A stretch of DNA of 64,000 bases. Origin: Shewanella aestuarii. Lineage in GTDB: Bacteria; Pseudomonadota; Gammaproteobacteria; Enterobacterales; Shewanellaceae. The notes beneath the pieces are model-generated. The model saw only the letters and a list, made by a program, of their open reading frames with translations, had not been told where the DNA came from and ran no database searches. Of the stretch, positions 44,845 to 53,792 are shown one piece after another (position 1 is the first letter of the stretch; the number at the start of each line of letters is the position of its first letter). The stretch covers positions 1,298,501-1,362,500 of the forward strand of contig NZ_CP050313.1 in assembly GCF_011765625.1 (NCBI RefSeq), given 5' to 3'. Both the position numbers and the translations under genes were made by a program.

Positions 44845-47800
44845 ATGTCGGCTAAACTCTTTAATCTCCCAATCAAATTATCCCATGAATTAATCGGAAA
44901 GCTTTTTTCGGCAACCCAAATTCAGAAGGCTCAAAATTACCTGATCCAAGGCCGTGTTCTTCAGGTCACGGCTAGCCATGATAATCACGATATTGAAGCT
45001 TATACTCAAGGCGCGATAGAAGAACCATACCGTCAAGATATCAGCTTAGTGAATGTTAATCATAAAGTGATTATGCGTTCCTATTGTACATGTCCGGTTC
45101 GCCGAGATTGTAAGCATGTGGCCGCCGCATTGTTGGCTCTAATTGACAATAAGCCAGTTGAAGAGCAACGAGTGGCGCAATGGCTGTCGCAACTAGACAA
45201 ATTAGATACTATCCAGCCTGTTATTAATGATGAATATGCTGAACCAAACCGGATAATTTATTGTTTATCTAGCGATCCGCATGGGGTTTATGTTGAGCTT
45301 AAAAACAGCAAGTTAAATAAAAAAGGCACTTATAATCGTGGCAGCAAATTAATCATTAATGATTTACGTCTGCATTTACCTTGGTGGATAAGCCCCGAAG
45401 ATAAACAGCTTATCGGCTTGCTTTTTGCTAACAATTTACAAGGCAATAAAATCTATCTTGAAGGTGAAATTGGTTATATTGCCTTAATGAAAATGCTTGA
45501 TGCTGAAGTGGCTTTTTGGGAAGAAAATCGTTTTCCTCTCAAATTATCACAAGCCATAAAACCCGAGTTTATATGGGCTGAAATGGACAAAAATCATCGT
45601 CAAATGCAAATGGTGATGCCCGGTTTGGACAACTGGGAATTTATTGCCACCGAGCCAGCACTTTATATCGAGCTAGATTATTTACAACTTGGTAAAATTG
45701 ACACTGAGTTATCGGCTGAGCGCTTACAGTTATTGCAAAAAATGCCACCGGTAAATAAAAGTCAATTAGATAAAATTAGCCATGCATTACTTCTACATTT
45801 TCCATCAAAAGTGGTGCCTATCCCTACCGAGATTGAATTTCAAGAAATTAGCCAGCAATTAAACACTCGGCTAACTTTTTGTTTAGTTGACCGAGCCGAT
45901 AGCCCAGCCTTTTTGCAGCCAGCAATTAAAGTTGAACACTGTTACGGTGAGATTAAATTTGCCGCAAGCGAACAGTTTGAACACATCAGCTTACTGAAAA
46001 AGGGCAATGTGCAATATCAGATTCACCGCCAAGCAGAGCAAGAGCAACACAATATGGCTCAGTTGCGTGAACTGGGTTTACAGGCACTATCTGTAGATAT
46101 ATTACCGCCAAGCCTAGATAAGCAGTACTTTGTTTCAATAGGGTTGCTACCTGAGGCCATTATTGATTGGTCAGCATTATCATCACAGCGTATTGATGAG
46201 TTAACCGAATTAGGTTTTGATGTACACTTTGCCAGCGATTTTGACCTTAACATTGTTGATGCTCAGCTAGATGTTGATTTAGTGGATGAGGATGAATCAG
46301 GTTGGTTTTCTTTGTCATTAAACGCTGATATCGATGGTCAGCGGATTTCGTTGTTGGCATTGGTTGCGCGTTGGTTGCAACAGCATGGTGAACCAGACGA
46401 TGAACAAGAGTTGCTTTTGCCAAGTGATAATGGTCGATTTATTAAAATTAAAGCTAAATCCATCAAGCCATTAATTTCAATTATTCAAGAGTTGTTTCAT
46501 CGTCATAGTAGTGATGAACTGCAAATTCCACGCAGCCGTGCTCATTTACTGAATGATTTGTCAGAAAGCGAAGTAAGATTGCTCAATGGCGAGCGCGTGC
46601 GGCTATTAGCTAGTAAGTTAGCCAGCTTTAATGGGGTGCAACCGATAGACTTGCCTAATGATCTGAATGCAACATTGCGTGACTACCAAAAGCAGGGCTT
46701 TGATTGGTTGTGCTTTTTAAAAGAATATCAATTAGGCGGCATTTTGGCTGATGATATGGGACTGGGTAAAACCGTTCAGGCATTAGCTTTTTTACTGCAT
46801 GTAAAACAACAAACGTTACCCGCAAAGCGAAAACCGAGTTTAATTATTTGCCCAACCAGCTTAGTGGGCAATTGGCAAAAAGAGGCCGAGAAATTTACCC
46901 CAGATTTAAACCTCATCGTTATTCACGGTAATCAGCGTCATCAATGGCTTGCTGAGCTGGATCAATATGATGTGATTGTCACCACGTATCCGCTGATCAT
47001 TCGAGATGAAGATATCTATCATGAGCATGTGTTTGAGCATATTATTTTGGATGAAGCTCAGCAGATTAAAAATGCTCAAGCTAAAGCGACTCAGGTGATC
47101 AAAACCCTTAAAGGCCACTTTAGATTGTGTTTATCGGGTACGCCATTAGAAAATCATTTGGGTGAGTTAAAGTCGTTAATGGACTTTTGTTTACCCGGCT
47201 TATTAGGGCAGCAGACCTATTTTAATAAAGAGTTTCGCACCCCAATTGAAAAGCAGGCTGATATTGAAAAATCTCGCTTGTTAACTCAGCGTATTTCGCC
47301 ATTTATGCTTCGCCGTACTAAAACTCAAGTGGTTGCTGAGTTGCCAGAAAAAACTGAAATTGTTCAGTCGTTAGAGCTTGAAAAAGACCAACGAAATTTA
47401 TATGAATCAATTCGTTTAGTGATGGAGAAAAAGCTACGCGAGTTGTTTGCTAAAAAAGGCGTGTCTAGCAGTCATATAGAGTTTTTAGATGCTTTATTAA
47501 AGCTTCGTCAGGCCTGCTGTGATCCTCGTTTAGTTAAATTAGAGCAAGCGCAAAAAGTGACCGACAACGCCAAGTTAAATTGGTTAGTGCAAAACTTGCC
47601 TGAAATGATTGAAGAAGGACGTAAAATTTTGATCTTTAGTCAGTTTACTTCGATGCTGAGCTTGATTGAGCAAGAGTTAACTGCTTTAGATATTCCTTAT
47701 AGTTTACTGACGGGAAAAACCCTGCAGCGTCAGCAGCAAATTGATGCTTTCCAAGATGGCGACAATCCAGTGTTTTTAATTAGTTTGAAAGCCGGTGGTA

Positions 47801-48069
47801 CAGGGCTTAATTTAACGGCTGCAGACACGGTTATTCACTATGATCCATGGTGGAACCCCGCCGCTGAGCGCCAAGCCACTGATCGTGCTTATCGAATAGG
47901 TCAAGAAAACCCAGTTTTTGTCTATAAGTTAATTGCGCAAGGGACGGTTGAAGAGAAGATTCAAGCCATGCAGCAGCATAAGCAAGGCCTTGCCGATAAT
48001 ATCTTATCCGATGGCACGCAGGGGCCGTGGAAGGGCAGTGCAGAAGACTTATTAGCGCTTCTTAGATAG
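44845..48069 (+). CDS. SWIM zinc finger plus SNF2-family helicase
   Basis: 1074 residues. N-terminal SWIM finger (CTCPVRRDCKHVAAALLALI), a long middle region, then the SNF2 ATPase: Walker A ADDMGLGKTVQALAF, Walker B-like LDEAQQIKN, and a helicase C part with ISLKAGGTGLNLT and ERQATDRAYRIGQ (motif VI). The SWIM-SNF2 combination is typical of bacterial proteins that remodel nucleic acid-protein complexes; precise substrate unknown. ATG 44845 preferred over the TTG three bases before. Confidence 0.88.
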   Translation: MSAKLFNLPIKLSHELIGKLFSATQIQKAQNYLIQGRVLQVTASHDNHDIEAYTQGAIEEPYRQDISLVNVNHKVIMRSYCTCPVRRDCKHVAAALLALIDNKPVEEQRVAQWLSQLDKLDTIQPVINDEYAEPNRIIYCLSSDPHGVYVELKNSKLNKKGTYNRGSKLIINDLRLHLPWWISPEDKQLIGLLFANNLQGNKIYLEGEIGYIALMKMLDAEVAFWEENRFPLKLSQAIKPEFIWAEMDKNHRQMQMVMPGLDNWEFIATEPALYIELDYLQLGKIDTELSAERLQLLQKMPPVNKSQLDKISHALLLHFPSKVVPIPTEIEFQEISQQLNTRLTFCLVDRADSPAFLQPAIKVEHCYGEIKFAASEQFEHISLLKKGNVQYQIHRQAEQEQHNMAQLRELGLQALSVDILPPSLDKQYFVSIGLLPEAIIDWSALSSQRIDELTELGFDVHFASDFDLNIVDAQLDVDLVDEDESGWFSLSLNADIDGQRISLLALVARWLQQHGEPDDEQELLLPSDNGRFIKIKAKSIKPLISIIQELFHRHSSDELQIPRSRAHLLNDLSESEVRLLNGERVRLLASKLASFNGVQPIDLPNDLNATLRDYQKQGFDWLCFLKEYQLGGILADDMGLGKTVQALAFLLHVKQQTLPAKRKPSLIICPTSLVGNWQKEAEKFTPDLNLIVIHGNQRHQWLAELDQYDVIVTTYPLIIRDEDIYHEHVFEHIILDEAQQIKNAQAKATQVIKTLKGHFRLCLSGTPLENHLGELKSLMDFCLPGLLGQQTYFNKEFRTPIEKQADIEKSRLLTQRISPFMLRRTKTQVVAELPEKTEIVQSLELEKDQRNLYESIRLVMEKKLRELFAKKGVSSSHIEFLDALLKLRQACCDPRLVKLEQAQKVTDNAKLNWLVQNLPEMIEEGRKILIFSQFTSMLSLIEQELTALDIPYSLLTGKTLQRQQQIDAFQDGDNPVFLISLKAGGTGLNLTAADTVIHYDPWWNPAAERQATDRAYRIGQENPVFVYKLIAQGTVEEKIQAMQQHKQGLADNILSDGTQGPWKGSAEDLLALLR

Positions 48070-48095
48070 GTGATACATTGTAGTCAGCACTTGTC

Positions 48096-48118
48096 AAAAC
48101 CTGCATTTTGCGGGTTTT
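48096..48118 (+). terminator. Intrinsic terminator after SNF2 gene
   Basis: 10-bp stem AAAACCTGCA/TGCGGGTTTT (one G-U), 3-base loop, followed by GCTTTATTT. A second hairpin further on at 48312 serves the other strand. Confidence 0.7.
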
Positions 48119-48311
48119 GCTTTATTTGGCAGAAAAATGGGATTAGTTTTGCCCTGAAAGAGAAAAGTCAACCAAGTGGGCCGCAAGGTTGACTCTATCT
48201 AACTAAACACATTTATAACAATTTAGGTAAAATCCTTTTGCCTAAATTTAAACCACAAGATAATTCATTTGTTAATATAGTGTTAAATTTGTGGTGTTGC
48301 AAGAACTTTAC

Positions 48312-48347
48312 AAAAAAGCCGCTAATCTTAAAAAATTAGCGGCTTTT
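48312..48347 (-). terminator. Terminator of the mtr operon
   Basis: 13-bp perfect stem AAAAGCCGCTAAT/ATTAGCGGCTTTT with an 8-base loop, followed by a further TTG on the minus strand after stem U-rich ends. Lies 18 bp past the mtrB stop. Confidence 0.88.
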
Positions 48348-48365
48348 ATTTAATGTGAGTTTAAT

Positions 48366-50453
48366 TTACAACTTGTAACTCATACTCAGCATGATCATGT
48401 GCGCAGTATAGTCATGGCTGTTACTGCCAAAACCAACGACATTCCAAATGCCATCTGGTGCAATATCATTTGCCGCATCGTTATCTAAATAGTTTTCCAT
48501 TTTGTAATCAAAACGAAGATCCATTTTTTCTGTGGCTTTGTATAACGCATAGGCATTCAGGTTATGCACTTTGGCAAAGTAATCACCGTAGTCACCGGTA
48601 ATCCCTTGTCTTACTTGCGTTGTGCTATCTGAGTTTGAGTAGGTGTAATCAAGCCCTAGCTGTAAACGACTATCCATTAGGTTGTTATAGCTTAGACCTG
48701 CGCCAACCACATCGACTTTATCTTCAATATCAGCTTGCCAAGTGGCGGTAGTGAAGTTGCTACTACCAGATTGAGCTGAATCAATGGTTTGATGATTGTA
48801 AAACGCATTAAGCATAACATCGTCATTAAACATGTAGCTTACATTCGCATCATAGCTAGTGTCTTTTGACTCAGTTAAACCAATTTCAGTATTTTTATAG
48901 TCATCAAGTGCATAACGAGCACCGAAGTCGATGGTTAACGCATCCATTGGAACATAGCTCACGCGTGCTTCTATTTGGCTTCTGTTTCTATCTGCTAAAT
49001 AGTATTTGCGTAATAATTGGTTTTGCTCTTTTGATGTCCATTCTGAGGCTTGGTAGTCAGAACCATCACGTTGGCCATAACTCCCTTTAAACCACATGTC
49101 CCATTTATCAAAGTTGTTGACTCTGATCCGCGCCCAAACAGTGTTTTCATCGGTGGTTTCACGATCTTGATAGCTACGCTCATCGCGTTTAAAGTCATAA
49201 CCCGCATCAAGCTTTAAGCCGTGACTGATTCGATAATCAGCACCTAATTTAGCACGGTGCGAGGTATGATCGTATGGCGTGTTGTAAGCAACCTTGCCTG
49301 TAACGTCATTAATGCTAATTTGGGTCCACTCTTCAACTTGTGTGTTGTTCTTGCGGTCATTGTAGTCGTAACTACCATTCAAGCGAACTTTGCGATTTAC
49401 TCGCGATACCGCTTTGATGTTCATGCCCGTTAAGTCAACTGAAGCATCTAGTGAGTCTGCCGGTAATTGATAACCATAACCAGAGGTAACAAAATCCTGG
49501 TCTTGGCTCATTTTACCTAACATTAACCGGCCACTCACAACGCTGACTGAGTCATTGTATTGACCCATTAACGATATAGTATGCGCTTCGTTGTCAGGAT
49601 CTAAGGACATATAACCACGAGTTTGTGCGCCAAATGTTGGATTAAAGGCGTTATCGTAACTTAATTGATTGTTTTGGTTTTTAAATGATGAACCATTGTA
49701 GTTTAAGCTAGTAAACCAGTTATCACCTTTAAGCTTAATGCCGGCTTCTAATGTATCGGTTGTGTAATCAACGGGTTCTGCAAGCATCATTGACTGGTTG
49801 AAAAAGCTACCAGATGTTTGCTTAGTACCAGTTTTATCTTCACGCTGATAATTAACAAAACCTGTAAACATAGACTCAGCTTGATATTCAAAACCTAAAC
49901 CGGCACGTTCACGCTCAAGTGATAGCTCAAAAGGGTTAAGGCTTGAATAAAGCATTGGCATTTGGCTTGATGAACCTGCGGTTACCCAGTTATCTGGCAA
50001 GGTTAAATCATTACCGCCGATACCCTGATATGGCGTTAGGGCGGTGTTTGATTTATACGTCGCAATTGAGCGATAGTTAACATTCAGGTTATAAGTACCA
50101 AGTTTGCCAACATTAATATCAGCACGAGCATTGTCCATACCTAGGTCTGTAATATCGACCTTAGACTGGTAGCCATTTTCACCTTTATAATTAATGTTTG
50201 CATCTAACTTACCTGCAAATTCATTTGCACTTTTAAATGCATTGGCAGATTTGATATCGTCTTCGCTGTTATAACCAACACCAACGGTAACACTACCAGT
50301 GGTACCGGTTTCAACAACACAGCCTTTACATACCCACTTGTCCAATTTAACGCTATTTGTATTGGCGTTTGCTAGGCCGTAGCCATTTGCCATCACGGCA
50401 AAACTGGTGTTGGCTAGTAAGGCTAGGGTGATAATATTTAATTTATGTTTCAT
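48366..50453 (-). CDS. mtrB: Outer-membrane beta-barrel MtrB of the electron conduit
   Basis: 695 residues with a Sec signal (MKHKLNIITLALLANTSFAV) and the MtrB-specific CxxC at residues 42-45 (WVCKGCVVE). The rest is alternating barrel strands, ending TAHMIMLSMSYKL with a C-terminal aromatic-rich strand. From memory it lines up almost without gaps with Shewanella MtrB (NTQVEEWTQISIN..., GIWNVVGFGSNSHDYTA). MtrB sheathes MtrA to pass electrons through the outer membrane to MtrC. Twelve bp after mtrA. Confidence 0.97.
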   Translation of the reverse strand: MKHKLNIITLALLANTSFAVMANGYGLANANTNSVKLDKWVCKGCVVETGTTGSVTVGVGYNSEDDIKSANAFKSANEFAGKLDANINYKGENGYQSKVDITDLGMDNARADINVGKLGTYNLNVNYRSIATYKSNTALTPYQGIGGNDLTLPDNWVTAGSSSQMPMLYSSLNPFELSLERERAGLGFEYQAESMFTGFVNYQREDKTGTKQTSGSFFNQSMMLAEPVDYTTDTLEAGIKLKGDNWFTSLNYNGSSFKNQNNQLSYDNAFNPTFGAQTRGYMSLDPDNEAHTISLMGQYNDSVSVVSGRLMLGKMSQDQDFVTSGYGYQLPADSLDASVDLTGMNIKAVSRVNRKVRLNGSYDYNDRKNNTQVEEWTQISINDVTGKVAYNTPYDHTSHRAKLGADYRISHGLKLDAGYDFKRDERSYQDRETTDENTVWARIRVNNFDKWDMWFKGSYGQRDGSDYQASEWTSKEQNQLLRKYYLADRNRSQIEARVSYVPMDALTIDFGARYALDDYKNTEIGLTESKDTSYDANVSYMFNDDVMLNAFYNHQTIDSAQSGSSNFTTATWQADIEDKVDVVGAGLSYNNLMDSRLQLGLDYTYSNSDSTTQVRQGITGDYGDYFAKVHNLNAYALYKATEKMDLRFDYKMENYLDNDAANDIAPDGIWNVVGFGSNSHDYTAHMIMLSMSYKL

Positions 50454-50464
50454 TGTGTTACTCC

Positions 50465-51454
50465 CTAGCGCTGTAATAGTTTACCTGATGGGTGATTTGA
50501 ACCATGCACTTGGCTGTGACAGTTCAAACAACTGCGAGCACCGGTAAATGCATTGTCACCAACAGATGAACCCATTCCTGTGTTACCTAAGTATGCATTG
50601 CTAGCATGACCATCGCTGGCATGACATTGCTGACATAATTGAGGCGCGCGAGTTTTTAGCATGGCATCATTTACACTACCGTGTGGGTTATGACAGCTAA
50701 CACAATTTTCTGTAACTGGTGCATGTTCCCAAAGCTTTGGACCACGCTTTTCAGTATGACACTCATAACAGGTGTCATTAATGCTTGGCTTAATCAAATC
50801 TGCATCTGATGTGCTGCCATGAGGGTTATGACAATCACTACAGGTCATTTGATTCCATTTCATTGGATGACTTGAACGTTTGTTAAGATCGGTTTTTTGC
50901 TTAGTGTGACAGCTTGTACACACTTCCATTTCAGTCTTTTTAGACAGAATAGGATCATTTGCAGTGTGAACATTATGACAAGAAGCACATGCTACATCAG
51001 CATTATCATGATGACTGGTGTTCCAAGAGATACGTTTGTCATCTGTATGACAACTTAAGCAAACACTGTTTTGTTTGTCAGCCGCTAATGTTGAGTTTGG
51101 GCCAAAGGTGATCATTGGTTCTTTACCACCTTTGTTATGTGCTCCTAACGGGCCATGACATGCTTCACACTGTAAACCAGCCATAGGGCTTTTACTTGAA
51201 TCAATTGCCCCATGAACGCCTTTGAATAAGTCCATGACTTTTTCTGAGCGTTTGTGACACATTAAACAAGTGTCTGCGCCTTTCGGTGAGTATTTACCTT
51301 CAGCAAACTTTTGATCTAATGTCGCCTCTACTTCGGCTGGCGACATTGTTTCATCCCATTTTGCAGCATGTGCGGGCATTGCCATGCCTACCATTAAAAT
51401 GGCGGCTGACATTAATGCTGCAATCATTGAGTTTGTGTTATTTTTGGTCTTCAT
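50465..51454 (-). CDS. mtrA: Periplasmic decahaem cytochrome MtrA
   Basis: About 329 residues from [10 protein letters not shown], with a Sec signal ending PAHAAKW. Ten CxxCH haem sites are visible, for example CLMCH, CEACH, CLSCH, CASCH, CTSCH, CSDCH, CYECH, CVSCH, CQQCH, CLNCH. The NHP-type spacing and the end [12 protein letters not shown] are as in Shewanella MtrA. It threads MtrB and receives electrons from periplasmic carriers. A longer frame starting at 51478 lacks a better ribosome site; AGGA lies about ten bases before the chosen ATG. Confidence 0.97.
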   Translation of the reverse strand: MKTKNNTNSMIAALMSAAILMVGMAMPAHAAKWDETMSPAEVEATLDQKFAEGKYSPKGADTCLMCHKRSEKVMDLFKGVHGAIDSSKSPMAGLQCEACHGPLGAHNKGGKEPMITFGPNSTLAADKQNSVCLSCHTDDKRISWNTSHHDNADVACASCHNVHTANDPILSKKTEMEVCTSCHTKQKTDLNKRSSHPMKWNQMTCSDCHNPHGSTSDADLIKPSINDTCYECHTEKRGPKLWEHAPVTENCVSCHNPHGSVNDAMLKTRAPQLCQQCHASDGHASNAYLGNTGMGSSVGDNAFTGARSCLNCHSQVHGSNHPSGKLLQR

Positions 51455-51522
51455 TAGTAGACTTCCTAATTTGTCCATATCAACGCTTCAAAATTTAGCA
51501 GAAGCGCATTGCCAAGAAATAA

Positions 51523-51545
51523 GGGAGAAGTAAATCACTTCTCCC
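51523..51545 (-). other. Hairpin between mtrC and mtrA
   Basis: 8-bp perfect stem GGGAGAAG/CTTCTCCC with a 7-base loop just after the mtrC stop codon. No U-run follows, so it may shield the 3' end of an mtrC transcript segment rather than terminate. Confidence 0.55.
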
Positions 51546-51555
51546 AATGGGCAAA

Positions 51556-53550
51556 TTACATTTTGATTTGGCCGTGGTTTTCAATGCTTGGTGCGTGACA
51601 GAAGAAACAAGTTTCTAGCTGTGCTGCATCGTTTGCTTCTTGGTAAGAACCATTCACGACAGCACCTTGGCTTTGAGCATGGTTTTTGATTTCATCAAAG
51701 CCATGACAAGAGGCACAAGTTGCAGTGATAGGCGTGGTGTATAAGCTACCTGAATAATTTGGGTTATCAGTTGCTAATGCACCTTTCACTTTAAATGCGT
51801 CTAAGTTGAAGTCATTGTGACATTGCGTACAGTCTTTAATGATATCTTGCTCACCGTGAACGACGTGAAGCTTCGTCTCGAATGCACCTTTATTGCCGCC
51901 AGAGGCATAAGTGCCATCAGGAGTGTGACAAGCCACACAAGCATCAACACCAATAATAGGTTGGCCATCTGCATTGTTGGTGTGAGAAAGTTGCTCAGTC
52001 ATCACAAAACCAGCATGATGTCCTTTATGAAGTTCAAAGGTCTCACCATGACAGTTTTGACAAGTACTAAAGTTCACTGAGTCAACATGACGATAGCTTG
52101 GTGCATCACCAGAGTATGTGCCATGAGTTAATTCGGCTTTCATACTGGTTGTGGCAACACCCTCGGCACAATCAATTGCAGCAACACCATCATTACACAT
52201 TTCTAAACCAATGAAAGTGAATGCAGTGTCGGTATCTCCAGCGCCAAATGGAAGCGAAGGAAAAACAAATTGAAGCTGACCATCACCATTAACCGTTACA
52301 CCATCAACTAGTGCACCTTTAGACACTAAATCTTTAACTATTTTAGCAAGTCCGCTTTCAGGATTTGGGTTGTAACCCATAATAGGGAAGTTAGGACCAA
52401 CGTTAGTAATAGTTTCTAAACGTTGAATTTTGGTGATTAATGTATTTGCATCAAGCGCTTGACCATTAGCATTTAAAATAGAGACGGTTAAGGTTGCAGA
52501 TAAATCTGCATCATCAGCTTTGTTCGCTACTAATGTTGCACTCATACCATACATGTCGATGAAGGCTTTTTTCTGAACAAAATCACCGGTATGAAGCTCT
52601 TCAGTCCAAGAGGCGTTATGACAAGCAATACAGTTTGAGTTGTCTAACTGTTGAGAGTGACCTTGACCGGCTTTAAAGTCGATGTTGGTATGACAACTTG
52701 TACAAGTTTCCATGGTGGGAATACGTGACCAGTTGTTCCATTCTGATAATTCTTCAGACTCAACGTGACAAGTTTGGCAATTGTTTTGAATTAAAGCTTC
52801 TGCTGCTACACCTGTATATTCTTTACCATACCTATCTACAAAAGTTTTAGAGGTGTTATGGATGTTATGGATCAGATGATTCCATTGTTTTTCCATACTC
52901 ATTGAGCTGCTATGACAGGTAGCACAAGTTTCTTGTGTAAAATAGTTGCTATGGCGACTAGTGAGTGGCTTGTCTTCAGCATGACAAGATGTACAAGTTT
53001 GGTGAGACACAATATTTTTGGTGTAAATGGCTTCATAACCGTCACCACTGTAGTCTTTTACTATTTCACGACGTGGTACAGTCGTTACACCATCCATAAG
53101 GGTAGAGCCGACTCCACCTGCATATACATTTAATCGTTGAGTAAGTTCAGGATTGTATTCACTCAATTCAAGAGTGAAAGTGTATTGGCCATTTTTGTTA
53201 TCGGTATAGCTACTTGTTCCCGAAGCTCTTGCTGTTCGAGTCCATTGAGCACTATTGCCTGCTCCAGTCGCACCCATTGGGGTCAGTTGAGCAGCAACAA
53301 TTCCTAAGTCCTGTAAGCCAATGACGGGCAGATCATCTTGATTGGTTGCAAAAACGGTTACGGTTGGGGTTCCGTTGTCATAAGTCACATTGGTAACATC
53401 AAGATTTAGTACTTGAATCGCATCTGCGGGTTCGGTTCCTGGGTTACCAGGTTTGCCATCTTTGCCATCATCACCACCACAACCTGCTAAAGTCAAAGAG
53501 GTTGCTGTTGCTAATAACAGCGCTATTTTTGAGTATTTTGTATTCATCAT
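51556..53550 (-). CDS. mtrC: Outer-surface decahaem lipoprotein MtrC
   Basis: 664 residues from MMNTKYSKI; lipobox LAGC (Cys near residue 23). Ten CxxCH sites: CTSCH, CATCH, CQTCH, CTSCH, CIACH, then CQNCH, CVACH, CTQCH, CASCH, CFFCH, arranged as two five-haem domains. The CX8C pair (CNDGVAAIDC) in the domain between matches the conserved disulphide of MtrC/MtrF. Terminal reductase of iron, manganese and flavins on the cell surface, fed by MtrAB. Start ATG 53550 has GCAGGGAAAAT before it; upstream codons in frame are not protein-like. Confidence 0.96.
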   Translation of the reverse strand: MMNTKYSKIALLLATATSLTLAGCGGDDGKDGKPGNPGTEPADAIQVLNLDVTNVTYDNGTPTVTVFATNQDDLPVIGLQDLGIVAAQLTPMGATGAGNSAQWTRTARASGTSSYTDNKNGQYTFTLELSEYNPELTQRLNVYAGGVGSTLMDGVTTVPRREIVKDYSGDGYEAIYTKNIVSHQTCTSCHAEDKPLTSRHSNYFTQETCATCHSSSMSMEKQWNHLIHNIHNTSKTFVDRYGKEYTGVAAEALIQNNCQTCHVESEELSEWNNWSRIPTMETCTSCHTNIDFKAGQGHSQQLDNSNCIACHNASWTEELHTGDFVQKKAFIDMYGMSATLVANKADDADLSATLTVSILNANGQALDANTLITKIQRLETITNVGPNFPIMGYNPNPESGLAKIVKDLVSKGALVDGVTVNGDGQLQFVFPSLPFGAGDTDTAFTFIGLEMCNDGVAAIDCAEGVATTSMKAELTHGTYSGDAPSYRHVDSVNFSTCQNCHGETFELHKGHHAGFVMTEQLSHTNNADGQPIIGVDACVACHTPDGTYASGGNKGAFETKLHVVHGEQDIIKDCTQCHNDFNLDAFKVKGALATDNPNYSGSLYTTPITATCASCHGFDEIKNHAQSQGAVVNGSYQEANDAAQLETCFFCHAPSIENHGQIKM

Positions 53551-53756
53551 ATTTTCCCTGCAAAGGTAATACATCGTCTTAACTGGCAGTGTCCTCTGCA
53601 AGGTGTACCTAATTGGTACTTATTATTCAGTTAAGTGGATGTTGGAAAATGTATTCCTATCAATAAGGTTACTGCACCTAACTTTAAAAATCTCTAAAGC
53701 TTCAGTGAATGTGTGACCCTGTTCTAAGTATTCCTTTAGGAGTAGTTAGAACTGAA

Positions 53757-53777
53757 AGAGGAGACAAAGTCTCCTCT
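53757..53777 (-). other. Hairpin between undA and mtrC
   Basis: 9-bp perfect stem AGAGGAGAC/GTCTCCTCT, 3-base loop, 16 bp past the undA stop. Few T follow. It may partially terminate or stabilise. Confidence 0.55.
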
Positions 53778-53792
53778 CTTAATTAGTACTGC

